From the NCBI RefSeq assembly GCF_030063245.1, contig NZ_JASISR010000001.1, positions 98,178 to 162,177 on the forward strand: a stretch of 64,000 bases of DNA. The letters run 5' to 3'. Both the position numbers and the translations under genes were made by a program. Below the pieces are notes generated by a model, which worked only from the letters and a program-made list of their open reading frames with translations, was not told the origin of the DNA and ran no database searches. Shown in pieces: positions 8,574-17,592 of this stretch (its first letter is position 1; every line of letters begins with the position of its first letter). This DNA is from Paenarthrobacter sp. PH39-S1. GTDB taxonomy: Bacteria > Actinomycetota > Actinomycetes > Actinomycetales > Micrococcaceae.

Positions 8574-9236
8574 TCATTGGTTGGCGCGGGTGATGTCGCC
8601 GGCGGCCGCTTTCGGTTTTTGCATTTTCCGGCGCCGGCCGATGAACAACGCCGCCACACAGGCCAGAAGGGACAGGATCAGCAGTACCCACGACGCAACC
8701 ACCAGGAAGCTGGCCAAGGCGACCTGCCCGACGTCGAGCGTTCCGGCCGAGAGCATGCCATCGACGGCGAAATTCGCCCACAACTGCACGCTTGCAAAGA
8801 GCACCGGGGCGGCCCACAGGGCCCAGCGGACGGGTTTGCGCGCCACGTTCAGTGCAATCATGATCATCGCGCTGAAACCGAAGACCAGCGGGAACAGCGT
8901 CCCGGCGGTTTTGTGCACGTACTGCAGCTGGCCGCGCGCATCGGCGCCCATCGACCCGCGCAGCTGCTGAATATAGGACGGATCGAAACCGCCCGCCAGC
9001 GAATCCGGCATGGCGTGACCGCTGGAGAGCTGCATCATCTGACCCAGCGTGAGCAAGTGGAAGTACCAGAACAAAAACAGGCTGGCAACGGTGCCGGCAA
9101 TCAGAATGAGACTGGCATTTCCCGCGGCCTTGGCCGGTTGCCGGGAGGTGCTCGGATTGACGACGTCGGCGGCCCGGGTTGGAAGGGCTGCGTTTGTGCC
9201 GTGCTTGGCTGCACGCTGCGCGGGGGTTTTGGCCAT
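8574..9236 (-). CDS. Membrane protein of unknown function
   Basis: 220 aa from the ATG at 9236 (MAKTPAQRAAKHG); a longer in-frame start at 9266 lacks support. After a hydrophilic 40-residue N-terminus there are four hydrophobic segments (ASLILIAGTVASLFLFWYFH, TLFPLVFGFSAMIMIALNV, WALWAAPVLFASVQLWANF, VLLILSLLACVAALFIG) and a basic tail. The segment between helices 1 and 2 (about 45 residues, MQLSSGHAMPDSLAGGFD) would face outside. I do not recognise a family. It is transcribed towards the DUF998 gene, with 91 bp between the two stops. Confidence 0.75.
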   Translation of the reverse strand: MAKTPAQRAAKHGTNAALPTRAADVVNPSTSRQPAKAAGNASLILIAGTVASLFLFWYFHLLTLGQMMQLSSGHAMPDSLAGGFDPSYIQQLRGSMGADARGQLQYVHKTAGTLFPLVFGFSAMIMIALNVARKPVRWALWAAPVLFASVQLWANFAVDGMLSAGTLDVGQVALASFLVVASWVLLILSLLACVAALFIGRRRKMQKPKAAAGDITRANQ

Positions 9237-9340
9237 AGGGTCATTATCCACCGTCCGCGGCGGCAACCGTCGGCACTGTCCGGGGTGCTGCGAACCAGCG
9301 GCACGGTGGTCCCGGGTGCCTGGCTCGGTAGGCTGAGTAC

Positions 9341-10207
9341 ATGACGTCCGAATCTGCTTCCAGTGGTATCGATCCCGCGCTGTCGGATATGGCCCTGGCC
9401 GCGGCGCTGGTCCGCCGCGCCGGGCACCTGGCGCACAGTATGCGCTCGGGCGGTCTGCTGGGGGAGCAGAAGACCTCCGTGTCCGACGTCGTCACGGCCG
9501 CGGACCGCGCGGCGGAGAATTTCATCGTGGAGCAGCTGCGCCGCTGCCGTCCAGAGGACGGAATCCTGGGCGAGGAGGGCGCAGCCCACGCGGGGGTAAG
9601 TGGCCGGACCTGGGTGATCGACCCCGTGGATGGGACCTACAACTTTCTCAGCGGCTCCACCTATTGGTGTTCGGCGCTCGCCCTCAAACCCGGCGGCAGC
9701 GGTGGCGGCACGCACAGCGGTGGCGGTACGGGCAGCGACGGTACCGGACCGGATCCGGACGTTCTGTTGGGAGCGATTTACCAGCCGGAGGGGGACAAAC
9801 TCTGGCTGGGCGGCGCGGAGCACCCGGCGACCTTGAACGGCCGGCCGACGTCGCCGCCGTCGAACTCGGCACTGGGCCGGCTGAGCGCGGGAACGTACAT
9901 TCATCCGTCCTGGCTGGTTCAGCCGCAGGCGGCGATGCCCTGGCATGCCGCCGCCGTCCTGCCCGCCACCATCCGGATGCTCGGCTCCGGGTCCTGCGAT
10001 CTGGGCCACGTCGCGGACGGGCAGCTGGGCTGCTGGTTCCAGCACAGTTGCCCGGAGTGGGACTGGCTGCCGGGGAAGGCGATCGTGCTGGCGGGCGGCG
10101 GCGCTACCGCCGTCGTCAGGGTGAACGGCCTGAATTGGTTCATTGCCGGAGGGACGACGGCGGTCCGGGAAGTGGCCGCTGCACTGCGTTCGGTCGCATT
10201 GGGCTGA
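9341..10207 (+). CDS. Inositol monophosphatase family protein
   Basis: A 288-aa member of the Mg-dependent IMPase/FBPase-like phosphatases (inositol phosphate, histidinol phosphate or PAP phosphatases). The active-site motifs are GILGEEG (metal-binding Glu at about 78-79), DPVDGTYNF (94-102) and a C-terminal EWDWLPGKAIV in the position of the family's WD motif. A Gly/Ser/Thr-rich insertion (about 118-138, GGSGGGTHSGGGTGSDGTGP) interrupts the core and has a repetitive code. Histidinol phosphatase (HisN) is a real alternative. The inositol cluster is 6 kb away, so a link is only suggestive. Confidence 0.85.
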   Translation: MTSESASSGIDPALSDMALAAALVRRAGHLAHSMRSGGLLGEQKTSVSDVVTAADRAAENFIVEQLRRCRPEDGILGEEGAAHAGVSGRTWVIDPVDGTYNFLSGSTYWCSALALKPGGSGGGTHSGGGTGSDGTGPDPDVLLGAIYQPEGDKLWLGGAEHPATLNGRPTSPPSNSALGRLSAGTYIHPSWLVQPQAAMPWHAAAVLPATIRMLGSGSCDLGHVADGQLGCWFQHSCPEWDWLPGKAIVLAGGGATAVVRVNGLNWFIAGGTTAVREVAAALRSVALG

Positions 10208-10286
10208 CGGAGCGGCGCCCATCTGACGGCCTACGACCGTTGGTCGACGGTTGTTGTCAGGGGCAGCGCCTAGACTTGGGGTCACC

Positions 10287-12701
10287 ATGGATATGTTGTT
10301 TGACCCCCGCCCCACGCGCCACGCGTCCACCTCCCTTCCCGCGGTTCCGAGCGCCGAGGAACTTCTGGTTGGGCTTAATCCCGAGCAGGACCAGGCGGTC
10401 CGGCACGCCGGTTCTCCGCTGTTGATAGTCGCCGGCGCGGGGTCGGGCAAGACCCGGGTGCTCAGCCACCGGATTGCCTATCTGATCGCCACTGGCCGGG
10501 CTCATCCCGGCCAGATCCTGGCCATTACTTTTACCAATAAGGCCGCGGCCGAGATGCGCGAGCGGATCGGGTCGCTGGTTGGTGAGCGGGCCAAGAGCAT
10601 GTGGATCTCCACGTTCCACTCGTCCTGCGTCCGTATTCTGCGCCGCGAGGCCGGCAACGTCGGGCTGAACTCCAACTTCTCGATTTACGATTCGGCGGAT
10701 TCCCTGCGGCTGATCACGCTGGTGGCCAAGGGACTGGGCCTCGACCCGAAGCGGTTTGTGCCGAAGGCGATCCAGCACAAGATTTCGGCACTCAAAAACG
10801 AGCTCATCGATGACGATGAGTACTCGACCGAGGCCAATCACAACGATCCGTTTGAGCGGGCGGTCGCGGAGGTCTACAACGGCTACACCCAGCGCCTGCG
10901 GCAGGCCAACGCCATGGACTTTGACGATCTGATTGCGCAGACCGTGTACATCTTCCGCGCCTTTCCCGGCGTAGCGGACTACTACCGCCGCCGCTTCCGG
11001 CATGTGCTGGTCGACGAGTACCAGGACACCAACCACGCACAGTATGCCCTGGTCCGGGAGCTGACCATGCCCTTCGACGACGGCGTCCTTGCCCCGGCCC
11101 CGGCTGAACTGACAGTGGTGGGGGATTCGGATCAGTCGATTTACGCCTTCCGTGGCGCCGATATCCGCAACATTGTGGAATTCGCCAAGGACTATCCAGA
11201 CGCGCAGACCATCAAACTGGAGCAGAACTACCGTTCCACCCAGACCATTCTCAGTGCCGCCAACGCGGTGATTTCGCGGAACCCGAACCGGCCGGACAAA
11301 CGGCTCTGGACCGCGGAGGGCGACGGCGAGAAGATCATCGGCTACGTCGCGGAGAACGAGCACGAAGAAGCGCGCTTCATCGCCGAAGAGATTGACCGGC
11401 TGCAGGACGAATCGGAGCTGCGACCCGGCGACGTGGCCATCTTTTACCGCACCAACGCCCAGTCCCGGTCCATAGAGGAAATCCTGATGCGGGTGGGGCT
11501 GCCCTACAAGGTGGTGGGCGGCACCCGGTTTTACGAACGCAAGGAAATCAAGGACGCGCTGGCCTACCTGCGCGTGCTGGTCAATCCGGACGATGATATT
11601 AACCTGCGCCGGATTGTGAACGAGCCCAAGCGCGGCATCGGGGACCGGGCGGAAGGGGCCGTTGCCGCCCTGGCCCAACGGGACCGGACCTCCTTCATGG
11701 CGGCCCTGCGCCGCGCCGAGGAAGCGCCCGCGATGGCGACCAGAAGCGTGAACGCGGTGGCGGGATTTGTGAAGATGATGGACGATCTGGCCGTGGTTGC
11801 TTCCGGTTCCGGCGCGTCGGCGGCGCTGGAGGCAGTGCTGGAGCAGACGGGCTACCTGGCGGGGCTGCGTGCCAGCACCGACCCGCGGGACGAGTCCCGG
11901 GTGGAAAACCTGGCCGAGCTGGTCGCCGTTGTGCGCGAATATGAGCGGGACCATCCGGAGGGAACGCTGGGTGAATTCCTGGAGCAGGTCTCGCTGGTCG
12001 CGGATGCCGACCAGATCCCGGACGCTCCGGGGGGATCCGCGGCGGAGGCGGCCGCTGCCGTGGCGGAGGCCAAGCGCCTGGGCGTGGTCACGCTGATGAC
12101 CCTGCATACCGCCAAGGGGCTGGAATTCCCCGTGGTGTTCCTGACCGGGATGGAACATGGGATTTTCCCGCATTCGCGTTCCGCCGCGGACCCCGGCGAG
12201 CTGGCCGAGGAACGGCGGTTGGCCTACGTCGGCCTGACGCGGGCGCGCAAACGTCTATACCTGACCCGGGCCGAGGTCCGCAGTCTCTGGGGGCAGAGCC
12301 AGTACAACCCGGCGAGCCAGTTCATCGGAGAAGTCCCGGCAGAACTGATCGATTGGAAACGCGAGGGCAATGTCAGGAGCCTGTCCGCGGGTGGCTCCTC
12401 GGATGGCTTCGGAGGAAACCGCTACGGTGGATCCTTCTGGGGTGCCGGCAGCATCGCGGGCGGCCGGGATTCCGGGCTGCTGCCCCCGAGTATCTCCGCG
12501 CGCAGCGCCGCTGGCAGGGTGCAGCCGCAAAAGGAAGTGGTCTCCGTCTCCGTGGGGGACAAGGTCAACCACACGAGCTTCGGCAACGGGACGGTCCTGT
12601 CGGTGGAAGGTTCGGGGGACAAGACCGTGGCCAAGGTGGCGTTCGACGTCGGTGAGAAGCGCCTGCTGCTGCGTTACGCGCCGCTGACCAAGGTTCAGTA
12701 G
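10287..12701 (+). CDS. pcrA: ATP-dependent DNA helicase PcrA (UvrD/Rep family)
   Basis: An 804-aa SF1A 3'-5' helicase for nucleotide excision repair and replication-fork clearance. ATG at 10287 (MDMLFDPRPT) is favoured over an in-frame TTG at 10251. Motifs in order are Q-motif GLNPEQDQAV, Walker A AGAGSGKT (49-56), Ia TFTNKAAAEMRERI, II VDEYQDTN, III GDSDQSIYAFRGAD, IV QNYRST, V TLHTAKGLEFPVVF and VI VGLTRARKRLYL. The C-terminal about 60 residues (GDKVNHTSFGNGTVLSVEG) form the small Tudor-like domain that in PcrA binds RNA polymerase. No oddity is seen. Confidence 0.96.
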   Translation: MDMLFDPRPTRHASTSLPAVPSAEELLVGLNPEQDQAVRHAGSPLLIVAGAGSGKTRVLSHRIAYLIATGRAHPGQILAITFTNKAAAEMRERIGSLVGERAKSMWISTFHSSCVRILRREAGNVGLNSNFSIYDSADSLRLITLVAKGLGLDPKRFVPKAIQHKISALKNELIDDDEYSTEANHNDPFERAVAEVYNGYTQRLRQANAMDFDDLIAQTVYIFRAFPGVADYYRRRFRHVLVDEYQDTNHAQYALVRELTMPFDDGVLAPAPAELTVVGDSDQSIYAFRGADIRNIVEFAKDYPDAQTIKLEQNYRSTQTILSAANAVISRNPNRPDKRLWTAEGDGEKIIGYVAENEHEEARFIAEEIDRLQDESELRPGDVAIFYRTNAQSRSIEEILMRVGLPYKVVGGTRFYERKEIKDALAYLRVLVNPDDDINLRRIVNEPKRGIGDRAEGAVAALAQRDRTSFMAALRRAEEAPAMATRSVNAVAGFVKMMDDLAVVASGSGASAALEAVLEQTGYLAGLRASTDPRDESRVENLAELVAVVREYERDHPEGTLGEFLEQVSLVADADQIPDAPGGSAAEAAAAVAEAKRLGVVTLMTLHTAKGLEFPVVFLTGMEHGIFPHSRSAADPGELAEERRLAYVGLTRARKRLYLTRAEVRSLWGQSQYNPASQFIGEVPAELIDWKREGNVRSLSAGGSSDGFGGNRYGGSFWGAGSIAGGRDSGLLPPSISARSAAGRVQPQKEVVSVSVGDKVNHTSFGNGTVLSVEGSGDKTVAKVAFDVGEKRLLLRYAPLTKVQ

Positions 12702-12919
12702 ACGCGGTACCAAATACCGGCTGGAAGCGCCGTTGATCGGCCCGGCGGGAAATGTGTGCTTGGGCACTAAATGGGTACTCTGTAAGTGGCGGACTCCCCC
12801 CCTGGGCTACAGTTCCAGTGGGGTAGCAGGCCTGTTTTCCCTTGGTGGAAGATCAGAACCCGCGCTCCGCAGTCGCAAGATTGAAATGAACACTACTTCG
12901 AAGTAGAAGGACGCAACCT

Positions 12920-14086
12920 GTGGACCTGTTTGAATATCAGGCGCGCGATATGTTTGAGGCGCACGGTGTACCCGTGCTCGCCGGCATCGTGGCGCACACC
13001 CCGGAAGAGGCAAAGGCAGCAGCCGAGAAGATCGGCGGCGTCACCGTCGTCAAGGCCCAGGTAAAGGTCGGCGGCCGCGGAAAGGCCGGCGGCGTCAAGG
13101 TGGCGAAGACCGCCGATGAGGCGTTCGCTTACGCAACGGACATCCTGGGTATGGACATCAAAGGCCACACCGTCAACACCGTCATGATCGCCCAGGGCGC
13201 GGACATTGCCGAGGAATACTACTTCTCCGTCCTGCTGGACCGGGCCAACCGCAACTACCTGGCCATGTGCTCGGTGGAGGGCGGGATGGAGATCGAAGAG
13301 CTCGCCGTTGAGCGTCCCGATGCGCTGGCCAAGGTGGCTGTGGATCCGGCCGTCGGCATCGACCAGGCCAAGGCCAACGAGATCGTTGAGACCGCCGGAT
13401 TCGCCCCCGAGCTGCGCGAAAGCGTTGCCGCGGCGATCATCAAGCTGTGGGACGTCTTCAAGTCCGAAGATGCCACCCTGGTGGAGGTCAACCCGCTGGT
13501 GCGGACCGGCGCCGGCGAGATCGTGGCGCTGGATGGCAAGGTCTCCCTCGATGAGAACGCCGATTTCCGCCACCCGAAGCACGCGACTCTTGAGGACGCC
13601 GCCGCTGCTGATCCGCTCGAAGCCAAGGCGAAGGCTGCGGGCCTGAACTACGTCAAGCTCGACGGCGAGGTGGGCGTTATCGGCAACGGTGCAGGCCTGG
13701 TCATGTCCACCCTGGATGTTGTTGCCTACGCAGGCGAAAACCACGGCAACGTCAAGCCCGCGAACTTCCTGGACATCGGCGGCGGAGCTTCCGCTGAGGT
13801 CATGGCCGCCGGCCTGGACGTCATCCTTAATGACCCGCAGGTCAAGAGCGTTTTCGTGAACGTCTTCGGCGGCATCACCGCCTGCGACGCCGTGGCCAAG
13901 GGCATCGTCGGTGCACTGGCAGAGCTTGGCGCCAGCGCCAATAAGCCGCTGGTGGTCCGCCTGGACGGAAACAACGTTGAAGAAGGCCGGCGCATCCTGG
14001 CCGACGCCAATCATCCACTGGTGACCCTGGCCGCAACCATGGACGAGGGCGCCGACAAGGCCGCCGAACTCGCCAACGCCCGCTGA
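12920..14086 (+). CDS. sucC: Succinyl-CoA synthetase, beta subunit (ADP-forming)
   Basis: A 388-aa ATP-grasp subunit of the TCA-cycle enzyme that interconverts succinyl-CoA and succinate with ATP synthesis. It begins with a GTG at 12920 preceded by AGAAGGACGCAAC and has the typical [19 protein letters not shown] start. Other landmarks are [26 protein letters not shown] and the C-terminal [16 protein letters not shown] and [12 protein letters not shown] blocks. sucD follows after 22 bp with its own AGGAAGAG ribosome site. Confidence 0.97.
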   Translation: MDLFEYQARDMFEAHGVPVLAGIVAHTPEEAKAAAEKIGGVTVVKAQVKVGGRGKAGGVKVAKTADEAFAYATDILGMDIKGHTVNTVMIAQGADIAEEYYFSVLLDRANRNYLAMCSVEGGMEIEELAVERPDALAKVAVDPAVGIDQAKANEIVETAGFAPELRESVAAAIIKLWDVFKSEDATLVEVNPLVRTGAGEIVALDGKVSLDENADFRHPKHATLEDAAAADPLEAKAKAAGLNYVKLDGEVGVIGNGAGLVMSTLDVVAYAGENHGNVKPANFLDIGGGASAEVMAAGLDVILNDPQVKSVFVNVFGGITACDAVAKGIVGALAELGASANKPLVVRLDGNNVEEGRRILADANHPLVTLAATMDEGADKAAELANAR

Positions 14087-14108
14087 CCGAGAGCCAGGAA
14101 GAGTAACC

Positions 14109-15011
14109 ATGTCTATTTACCTGAACAAAGATTCCAAGGTCATCGTGCAGGGGATCACCGGCGGCGAAGGGACCAAGCACACCGCCCTGATGCTCAAGGC
14201 CGGCACCCAGGTCGTCGGTGGCGTCAACGCGCGCAAGGCCGGAACCGCCGTCGTCCACGGCGACGTTGAACTTCCCGTCTTCGGGTCCGTCGCGGAAGCG
14301 ATCGAGAAGACGGCCGCAGACGTTTCGATTGTCTTCGTCCCGCCGGCGTTCACCAAGGACGCCGTTGTGGAAGCCATTGAAGCCGGCATCGGCCTCGTCG
14401 TCGTCATCACCGAGGGCGTCCCGGTCCAGGACTCCGCCGAGTTCTGGGCGCTGGCGCAGACCAAGGTTGACGCCGATGGTAAGCAGGTCACCCGCATTAT
14501 CGGTCCGAACTGCCCCGGCATCATTACCCCGGGGGAGGCACTGGTGGGCATCACCCCGAACAACATCACGGGCAAGGGCCCGATCGGCCTGGTCTCTAAG
14601 TCCGGAACCCTGACCTACCAGATGATGTACGAACTGCGTGACCTGGGCTTCTCCACCGCGATCGGCATCGGCGGTGACCCGGTCATCGGCACCACCCACA
14701 TCGATGCCCTGGCCGCGTTCGAGGCCGACCCGGAGACCAAGGCCATCGTGATGATCGGCGAAATCGGTGGCGACGCCGAGGAGCGCGCCGCCGAGTTCAT
14801 CAAGGCCAACGTGACCAAGCCCGTCGTCGGCTATGTCGCCGGCTTCACGGCTCCCGAGGGCAAGACGATGGGCCACGCCGGGGCGATCGTCTCCGGCTCC
14901 GCCGGTACCGCGCAGGCCAAGAAGGAAGCTCTCGAAGCCGCCGGGGTGAAGGTCGGCAAGACGCCGTCCGAGACCGCCACGCTGCTGCGCGAGGTTTACG
15001 CGGCGCTCTAA
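14109..15011 (+). CDS. sucD: Succinyl-CoA synthetase, alpha subunit
   Basis: A 300-aa subunit that binds CoA and carries the phosphorylated histidine. It has [17 protein letters not shown] at the N-terminus, the CoA-fold INGPNCPG-like motif (here [13 protein letters not shown]), [12 protein letters not shown], the [10 protein letters not shown] loop and the active-site histidine in [11 protein letters not shown] pronounced hairpin follows 12 bp after the stop, so sucCD probably ends as a two-gene operon. Confidence 0.97.
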   Translation: MSIYLNKDSKVIVQGITGGEGTKHTALMLKAGTQVVGGVNARKAGTAVVHGDVELPVFGSVAEAIEKTAADVSIVFVPPAFTKDAVVEAIEAGIGLVVVITEGVPVQDSAEFWALAQTKVDADGKQVTRIIGPNCPGIITPGEALVGITPNNITGKGPIGLVSKSGTLTYQMMYELRDLGFSTAIGIGGDPVIGTTHIDALAAFEADPETKAIVMIGEIGGDAEERAAEFIKANVTKPVVGYVAGFTAPEGKTMGHAGAIVSGSAGTAQAKKEALEAAGVKVGKTPSETATLLREVYAAL

Positions 15012-15022
15012 CCTTCCCAACT

Positions 15023-15072
15023 GATGGGCGGTTGTGCACGGAATCCGCGGATTCCGACCACAACCGCCCATC
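15023..15072 (+). terminator. Long hairpin after sucD
   Basis: The outer arms GATGGGCGGTTGTG (15023-15036) and CACAACCGCCCATC (15059-15072) are perfectly complementary, and the loop itself contains the palindrome GGAATCCGCGGATTCC (15040-15055). It is preceded by TCCCAACT, the same eight bases that open the palindrome at 22023. No T-run follows, so it may be a processed or bidirectional end, not a classical intrinsic terminator. Confidence 0.7.
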
Positions 15073-15113
15073 GCTGTCTTAAGCCTCCCCGCTGTATGTC
15101 TTGGGGGAGGGTC

Positions 15114-15217
15114 GTGGATAGTGTTTCGGCCGTAGGCGCCAGTATTCGCGCTGCCCGGAAGGAAGCAGGACTCACCCAGGAGGATCTGGCCAATCTCGCC
15201 GAGACGTCCGAGAGAAC
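15114..15217 (+). pseudogene. Broken HTH (XRE/HipB-like) regulator fragment
   Basis: From a GTG at 15114, preceded by GGGGGAGG, the frame encodes about 35 residues (VDSVSAVGASIRAARKEAGL then TQEDLANLAETSERT). This is the first half of an XRE-type helix-turn-helix domain, close to HipB antitoxins. It stops being recognisable exactly where the end hairpin of the IS200/IS605-type element begins. I could not find the rest of the domain or a hipA gene on the far side of the element. Confidence 0.6.
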
Positions 15218-15690
15218 CACCTCCTTCAGGGGGTGGATGAATCAGGCATGAGGTGACTTTTGGCTTTGAATATAGTTTTGGACGACGTCCACCGCGGGGC
15301 CCCCGACGGTGCCGCAGTAGTAGGATCTGGCCCAGAAGTTGTTCCCCCACAGGAATCGTTTCACCCGCGGCCGGTGGTCTCGGCGCAGTATCCGGGAGGA
15401 GACGCCTTTCAGGGAGTTAATGAGCTTGGACAGCTCAACTGTCGGCGGGAAATTCACCAGTAGATGCACATGGTCGTCCTCACCGTTGAATTCGACCAGA
15501 CCGCATCCGAAGTCGGCGCACACTTTCTCCATCGTGACCCGGCAGGTCTCCATCATGGCCGCGTCAAAGACACCGTGGCGATACTTTGTCACAAACACCA
15601 AATGGGCGTGGCACTGCCACACGGCGTGTCTGCCGCGTCTGATGTCCGGCTCTTCATCCATCCACCAAGTCTACACACGATATAATTTGG
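15217..15690 (-). mobile_element. IS200/IS605-family insertion element (tnpA only)
   Basis: The unit contains an intact TnpA gene. One subterminal hairpin is seen: CCACCTCC (15217-15224), loop TTCA, GGGGGTGG (15229-15236), one T-G pair. Such end hairpins are the recognition structures of Y1 transposases. The opposite end is estimated at about 15690 from the start of unrelated sequence; no matching hairpin was found there, and no tnpB was recognised. The element borders the broken HTH gene. Boundaries are approximate. Confidence 0.6.
15242..15661 (-). CDS. tnpA: IS200/IS605-family transposase TnpA (Y1 HUH enzyme)
   Basis: A 139-aa single-strand transposase. The HUH metal motif HVH is at 64-66 (DDHVHLLVN), the SYYCGTVGG loop at about 113-121, and the catalytic tyrosine at 130 in NYIQSQ. 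The length and the N-terminal HLVFVTKYRHGVF block match IS200-type TnpA. All catalytic residues are present, so the protein could be active. It lies in a gene-poor scar between the succinyl-CoA synthetase and inositol regions. Confidence 0.93.
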   Translation of the reverse strand: MDEEPDIRRGRHAVWQCHAHLVFVTKYRHGVFDAAMMETCRVTMEKVCADFGCGLVEFNGEDDHVHLLVNFPPTVELSKLINSLKGVSSRILRRDHRPRVKRFLWGNNFWARSYYCGTVGGPAVDVVQNYIQSQKSPHA

Positions 15691-15934
15691 GTGCGGCTCT
15701 TCTGGCGTGATGGTCATGCTGCTCGCGGGATGGGCTGGTTTGGGCATGTCGAGCCTGTCGGCCACGATGTGGCGGCAGGCACCAAAAGTCTGCGGCTGCG
15801 GCCAATGGACTCGCACTGAACGCTGCCACCTCGATCCGTTTGGAGGACCTGCCATTCAGCGGTTCTCCAGCAGGGCGGCGTCCAGTAGAATCCGCTCAGC
15901 TTCCCAAGCCAGCTTTTCCGTCGCCTGTAAGGTG
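15691..15934. other. Gene-poor stretch with no confident gene
   Basis: Between the transposase and the tautomerase promoter no open frame on either strand has a recognisable family or convincing start. A minus-strand frame ends in LAWEAERILLDAALLENR and could be a gene remnant, but I cannot assign it. It is probably degraded sequence associated with the insertion event. Confidence 0.4.
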
Positions 15935-15974
15935 TTGTATGCGACTTCTGACTTTGATAGTATGACAGGACAAA
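15935..15974 (+). promoter_or_regulatory. Promoter and GntR-type operator of the tautomerase gene
   Basis: A -35-like TTGTAT (15935-15940) and -10-like TAGTAT (15958-15963) are separated by 17 bp. The motif TGACAGGACAAA (15963-15974) overlaps the last base of the -10 and follows it. Very similar 12-mers occur at 16473, 16489, 27455, 27657 (minus strand) and 28548, all flanking inositol genes or their GntR regulator, so this is read as an operator of that regulator. Confidence 0.6.
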
Positions 15975-15992
15975 CTATTAAGGGAGCTTGAA

Positions 15993-16406
15993 ATGCCGTT
16001 GGTTCGTATCGATGTTAACGAGGGCCGCAGGGTGGAAGAACTGTCGGCCCTGAGTCGTGCCATCCATGACGCCATCTTGGCTGAATACGGGATTCCCGAA
16101 CGGGATTATTTTCACATTCTGACCGAACATGCGGCCGGACAAATAGTGGCGCAGGATGCAGGTCTGGGATTTGAGCGCACCACCGGCGTGGTGATGATCC
16201 AGATCTTTACCCAATCGGGGCGCTCGCGGACAGCGAAGCAGTCCCTGTTTGCCGCCATCTCCGAGCGGCTGGCCGCGGTCGGTGTCGGTGGCCAGGACGT
16301 GTTCCTGGGCTATGTGGAAAACACTGCGGAGGACTGGTCCTTCGGCTACGGCCGGGCGCAATACATGACCGGGGAGCTTGACGTGCCACGGCCCGCTGAC
16401 GGGTGA
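15993..16406 (+). CDS. Tautomerase family protein
   Basis: A 137-aa member of the tautomerase/MIF superfamily. After removal of Met the N-terminal Pro (MPLVRIDVNEG) would be the catalytic base. Other family features are the helix ELSALSRAIHDAILAEYGIPERDYFHIL and RTTGVVMIQIFTQSGRS. It is longer than 4-oxalocrotonate tautomerase (about 62 aa) and resembles the roughly 130-aa cluster that includes decarboxylase-like tautomerases. ATG follows AAGGGAG. The shared operator motif suggests co-regulation with the iol genes, perhaps to handle an enol/keto intermediate; the substrate is unknown. Confidence 0.85.
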   Translation: MPLVRIDVNEGRRVEELSALSRAIHDAILAEYGIPERDYFHILTEHAAGQIVAQDAGLGFERTTGVVMIQIFTQSGRSRTAKQSLFAAISERLAAVGVGGQDVFLGYVENTAEDWSFGYGRAQYMTGELDVPRPADG

Positions 16407-16472
16407 CTGTCCGGTCTTCGCCGTCCTTCCATCGTTCCGCCACGCCGCCTGCAATTATGCAGGTTGTATATA

Positions 16473-16538
16473 TGTCAGAACAAACTTTTGACAGGACATG
16501 GGATATGGTGCAGAGTGGTTCTTGTGCTCCCGATCACA
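16473..16538 (+). promoter_or_regulatory. Inositol operon control region: two GntR-type boxes and a Crp/GlxR-like site
   Basis: TGTCAGAACAAA (16473-16484) and TGACAGGACATG (16489-16500) are direct repeats 16 bp apart, overlapping and following a TATATAT stretch that could be the -10. Downstream, TGTGCTCCCGATCACA (16523-16538) fits TGTGA-N6-TCACA with one mismatch, as expected for a Crp/GlxR-type regulator. The iolC start is 67 bp further on. The sites imply substrate-specific repression plus a global carbon signal. Confidence 0.6.
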
Positions 16539-16605
16539 AGGATGCGCAGCATTCTGACCCACCTGTTTGAGGCAACGTTCTTCAGTGAAAGGTTCACCGA
16601 TCCCC

Positions 16606-17592
16606 GTGACCCATGAATTACTTACCATCGGCCGCATCAGCGTCGACATCTACCCGAATGACATCGGGGTGGACCTCGAAGACGTCGCCTCGTTCGGCAA
16701 ATACCTGGGCGGCTCGCCGTCCAATGTCGCCGTGGCCGCAGCACGCCACGGCCGCAGGTCCGCCGTCATCACCCGCACCGGCGACGACCCTTTCGGCGCT
16801 TATCTGCATCGTGAACTGCAAAAGTTCAATGTGGACGACCGGTTCGTCTCCTCGGTGCCCGACCTGCTCACGCCGGTCACGTTCTGCGCCATCAAACCGC
16901 CGGATGACTTCCCGCTGTACTTCTACGGCCGTCTTCCCAGCGCCCCCGACTGGCAGATCAGGGCCGAGGAGCTGGACATCGCCGCCGTCAAGGATGCCCG
17001 TATTTTCTGGTCCACGGTCACCGGCCTCAGCCAGGAACCGAGCCGGGGCGCGCACATCGCCGCCCACCAGGCGCGCCCGCGCACCGGCCTAAGCGAAGGT
17101 CAATACACCATCCTCGACCTCGACTACCGTCCCATGTTCTGGGCCTCCGAACAGGAGGCCCGCGAACAGATTGCCAGGATCCTGCCCCAAGTGACCGTGG
17201 CCATCGGCAATGACAAGGAATGCGCCGTCGCCGTGGGGGAAGGCACTCCTGATGAGCAGGCGGACCGCCTGCTGGCAGCGGGGGTTGAGATCGCTGTCGT
17301 CAAGCTGGGTCCGGATGGGGTGATGGCGAAGACCTCCACCGAGCGGGTCGTGTCCGCACCCGTCCCCGTGGAAACGGTGAACGGCCTGGGGGCCGGCGAT
17401 TCCTTTGGCGGCGCGTTCGTGCACGGCCTGCTGTCGGGTTGGCCGTTGGCCCAGGTGCTGGATTACGCCAATGCCTCCGGCGCCATCGTGGCCTCCCGGC
17501 TCTCCTGTGCCGACGCCATGCCCACACCGGAGGAAGTTATTTCGCTGCTGGCCGAACGCGGCCGGCTCGTCCCGGAAGGTGCCACGAAATGA
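16606..17592 (+). CDS. iolC: 5-dehydro-2-deoxygluconokinase (IolC)
   Basis: 328 aa. A PfkB/ribokinase-family kinase that phosphorylates 5-dehydro-2-deoxygluconate in myo-inositol breakdown. It has TIGRISVDIYPNDIGVDLED, the GGSPSNVAVAAARHG substrate site and the C-terminal anion-hole/catalytic motif NGLGAGDSFGGAFVHG. The start is taken as GTG 16606 (VTHELLTIGR) with GAAAGG 13 bases upstream; GTG 16585 and TTG 16567 are alternatives. It overlaps the next gene by 4 bp (ATGA), so they are coupled. Confidence 0.92.
   Translation: MTHELLTIGRISVDIYPNDIGVDLEDVASFGKYLGGSPSNVAVAAARHGRRSAVITRTGDDPFGAYLHRELQKFNVDDRFVSSVPDLLTPVTFCAIKPPDDFPLYFYGRLPSAPDWQIRAEELDIAAVKDARIFWSTVTGLSQEPSRGAHIAAHQARPRTGLSEGQYTILDLDYRPMFWASEQEAREQIARILPQVTVAIGNDKECAVAVGEGTPDEQADRLLAAGVEIAVVKLGPDGVMAKTSTERVVSAPVPVETVNGLGAGDSFGGAFVHGLLSGWPLAQVLDYANASGAIVASRLSCADAMPTPEEVISLLAERGRLVPEGATK

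Noticed and set aside
10257-12173. 638-residue minus-strand frame opposite pcrA
   Set aside because: No recognisable domain, and the plus strand has all helicase motifs.
15707-15991. Open frame with CGCGQW that might be a TnpB zinc-ribbon remnant
   Set aside because: The cysteine spacing and flanking residues do not match the TnpB C-terminus, and no RuvC motif is found in any frame.
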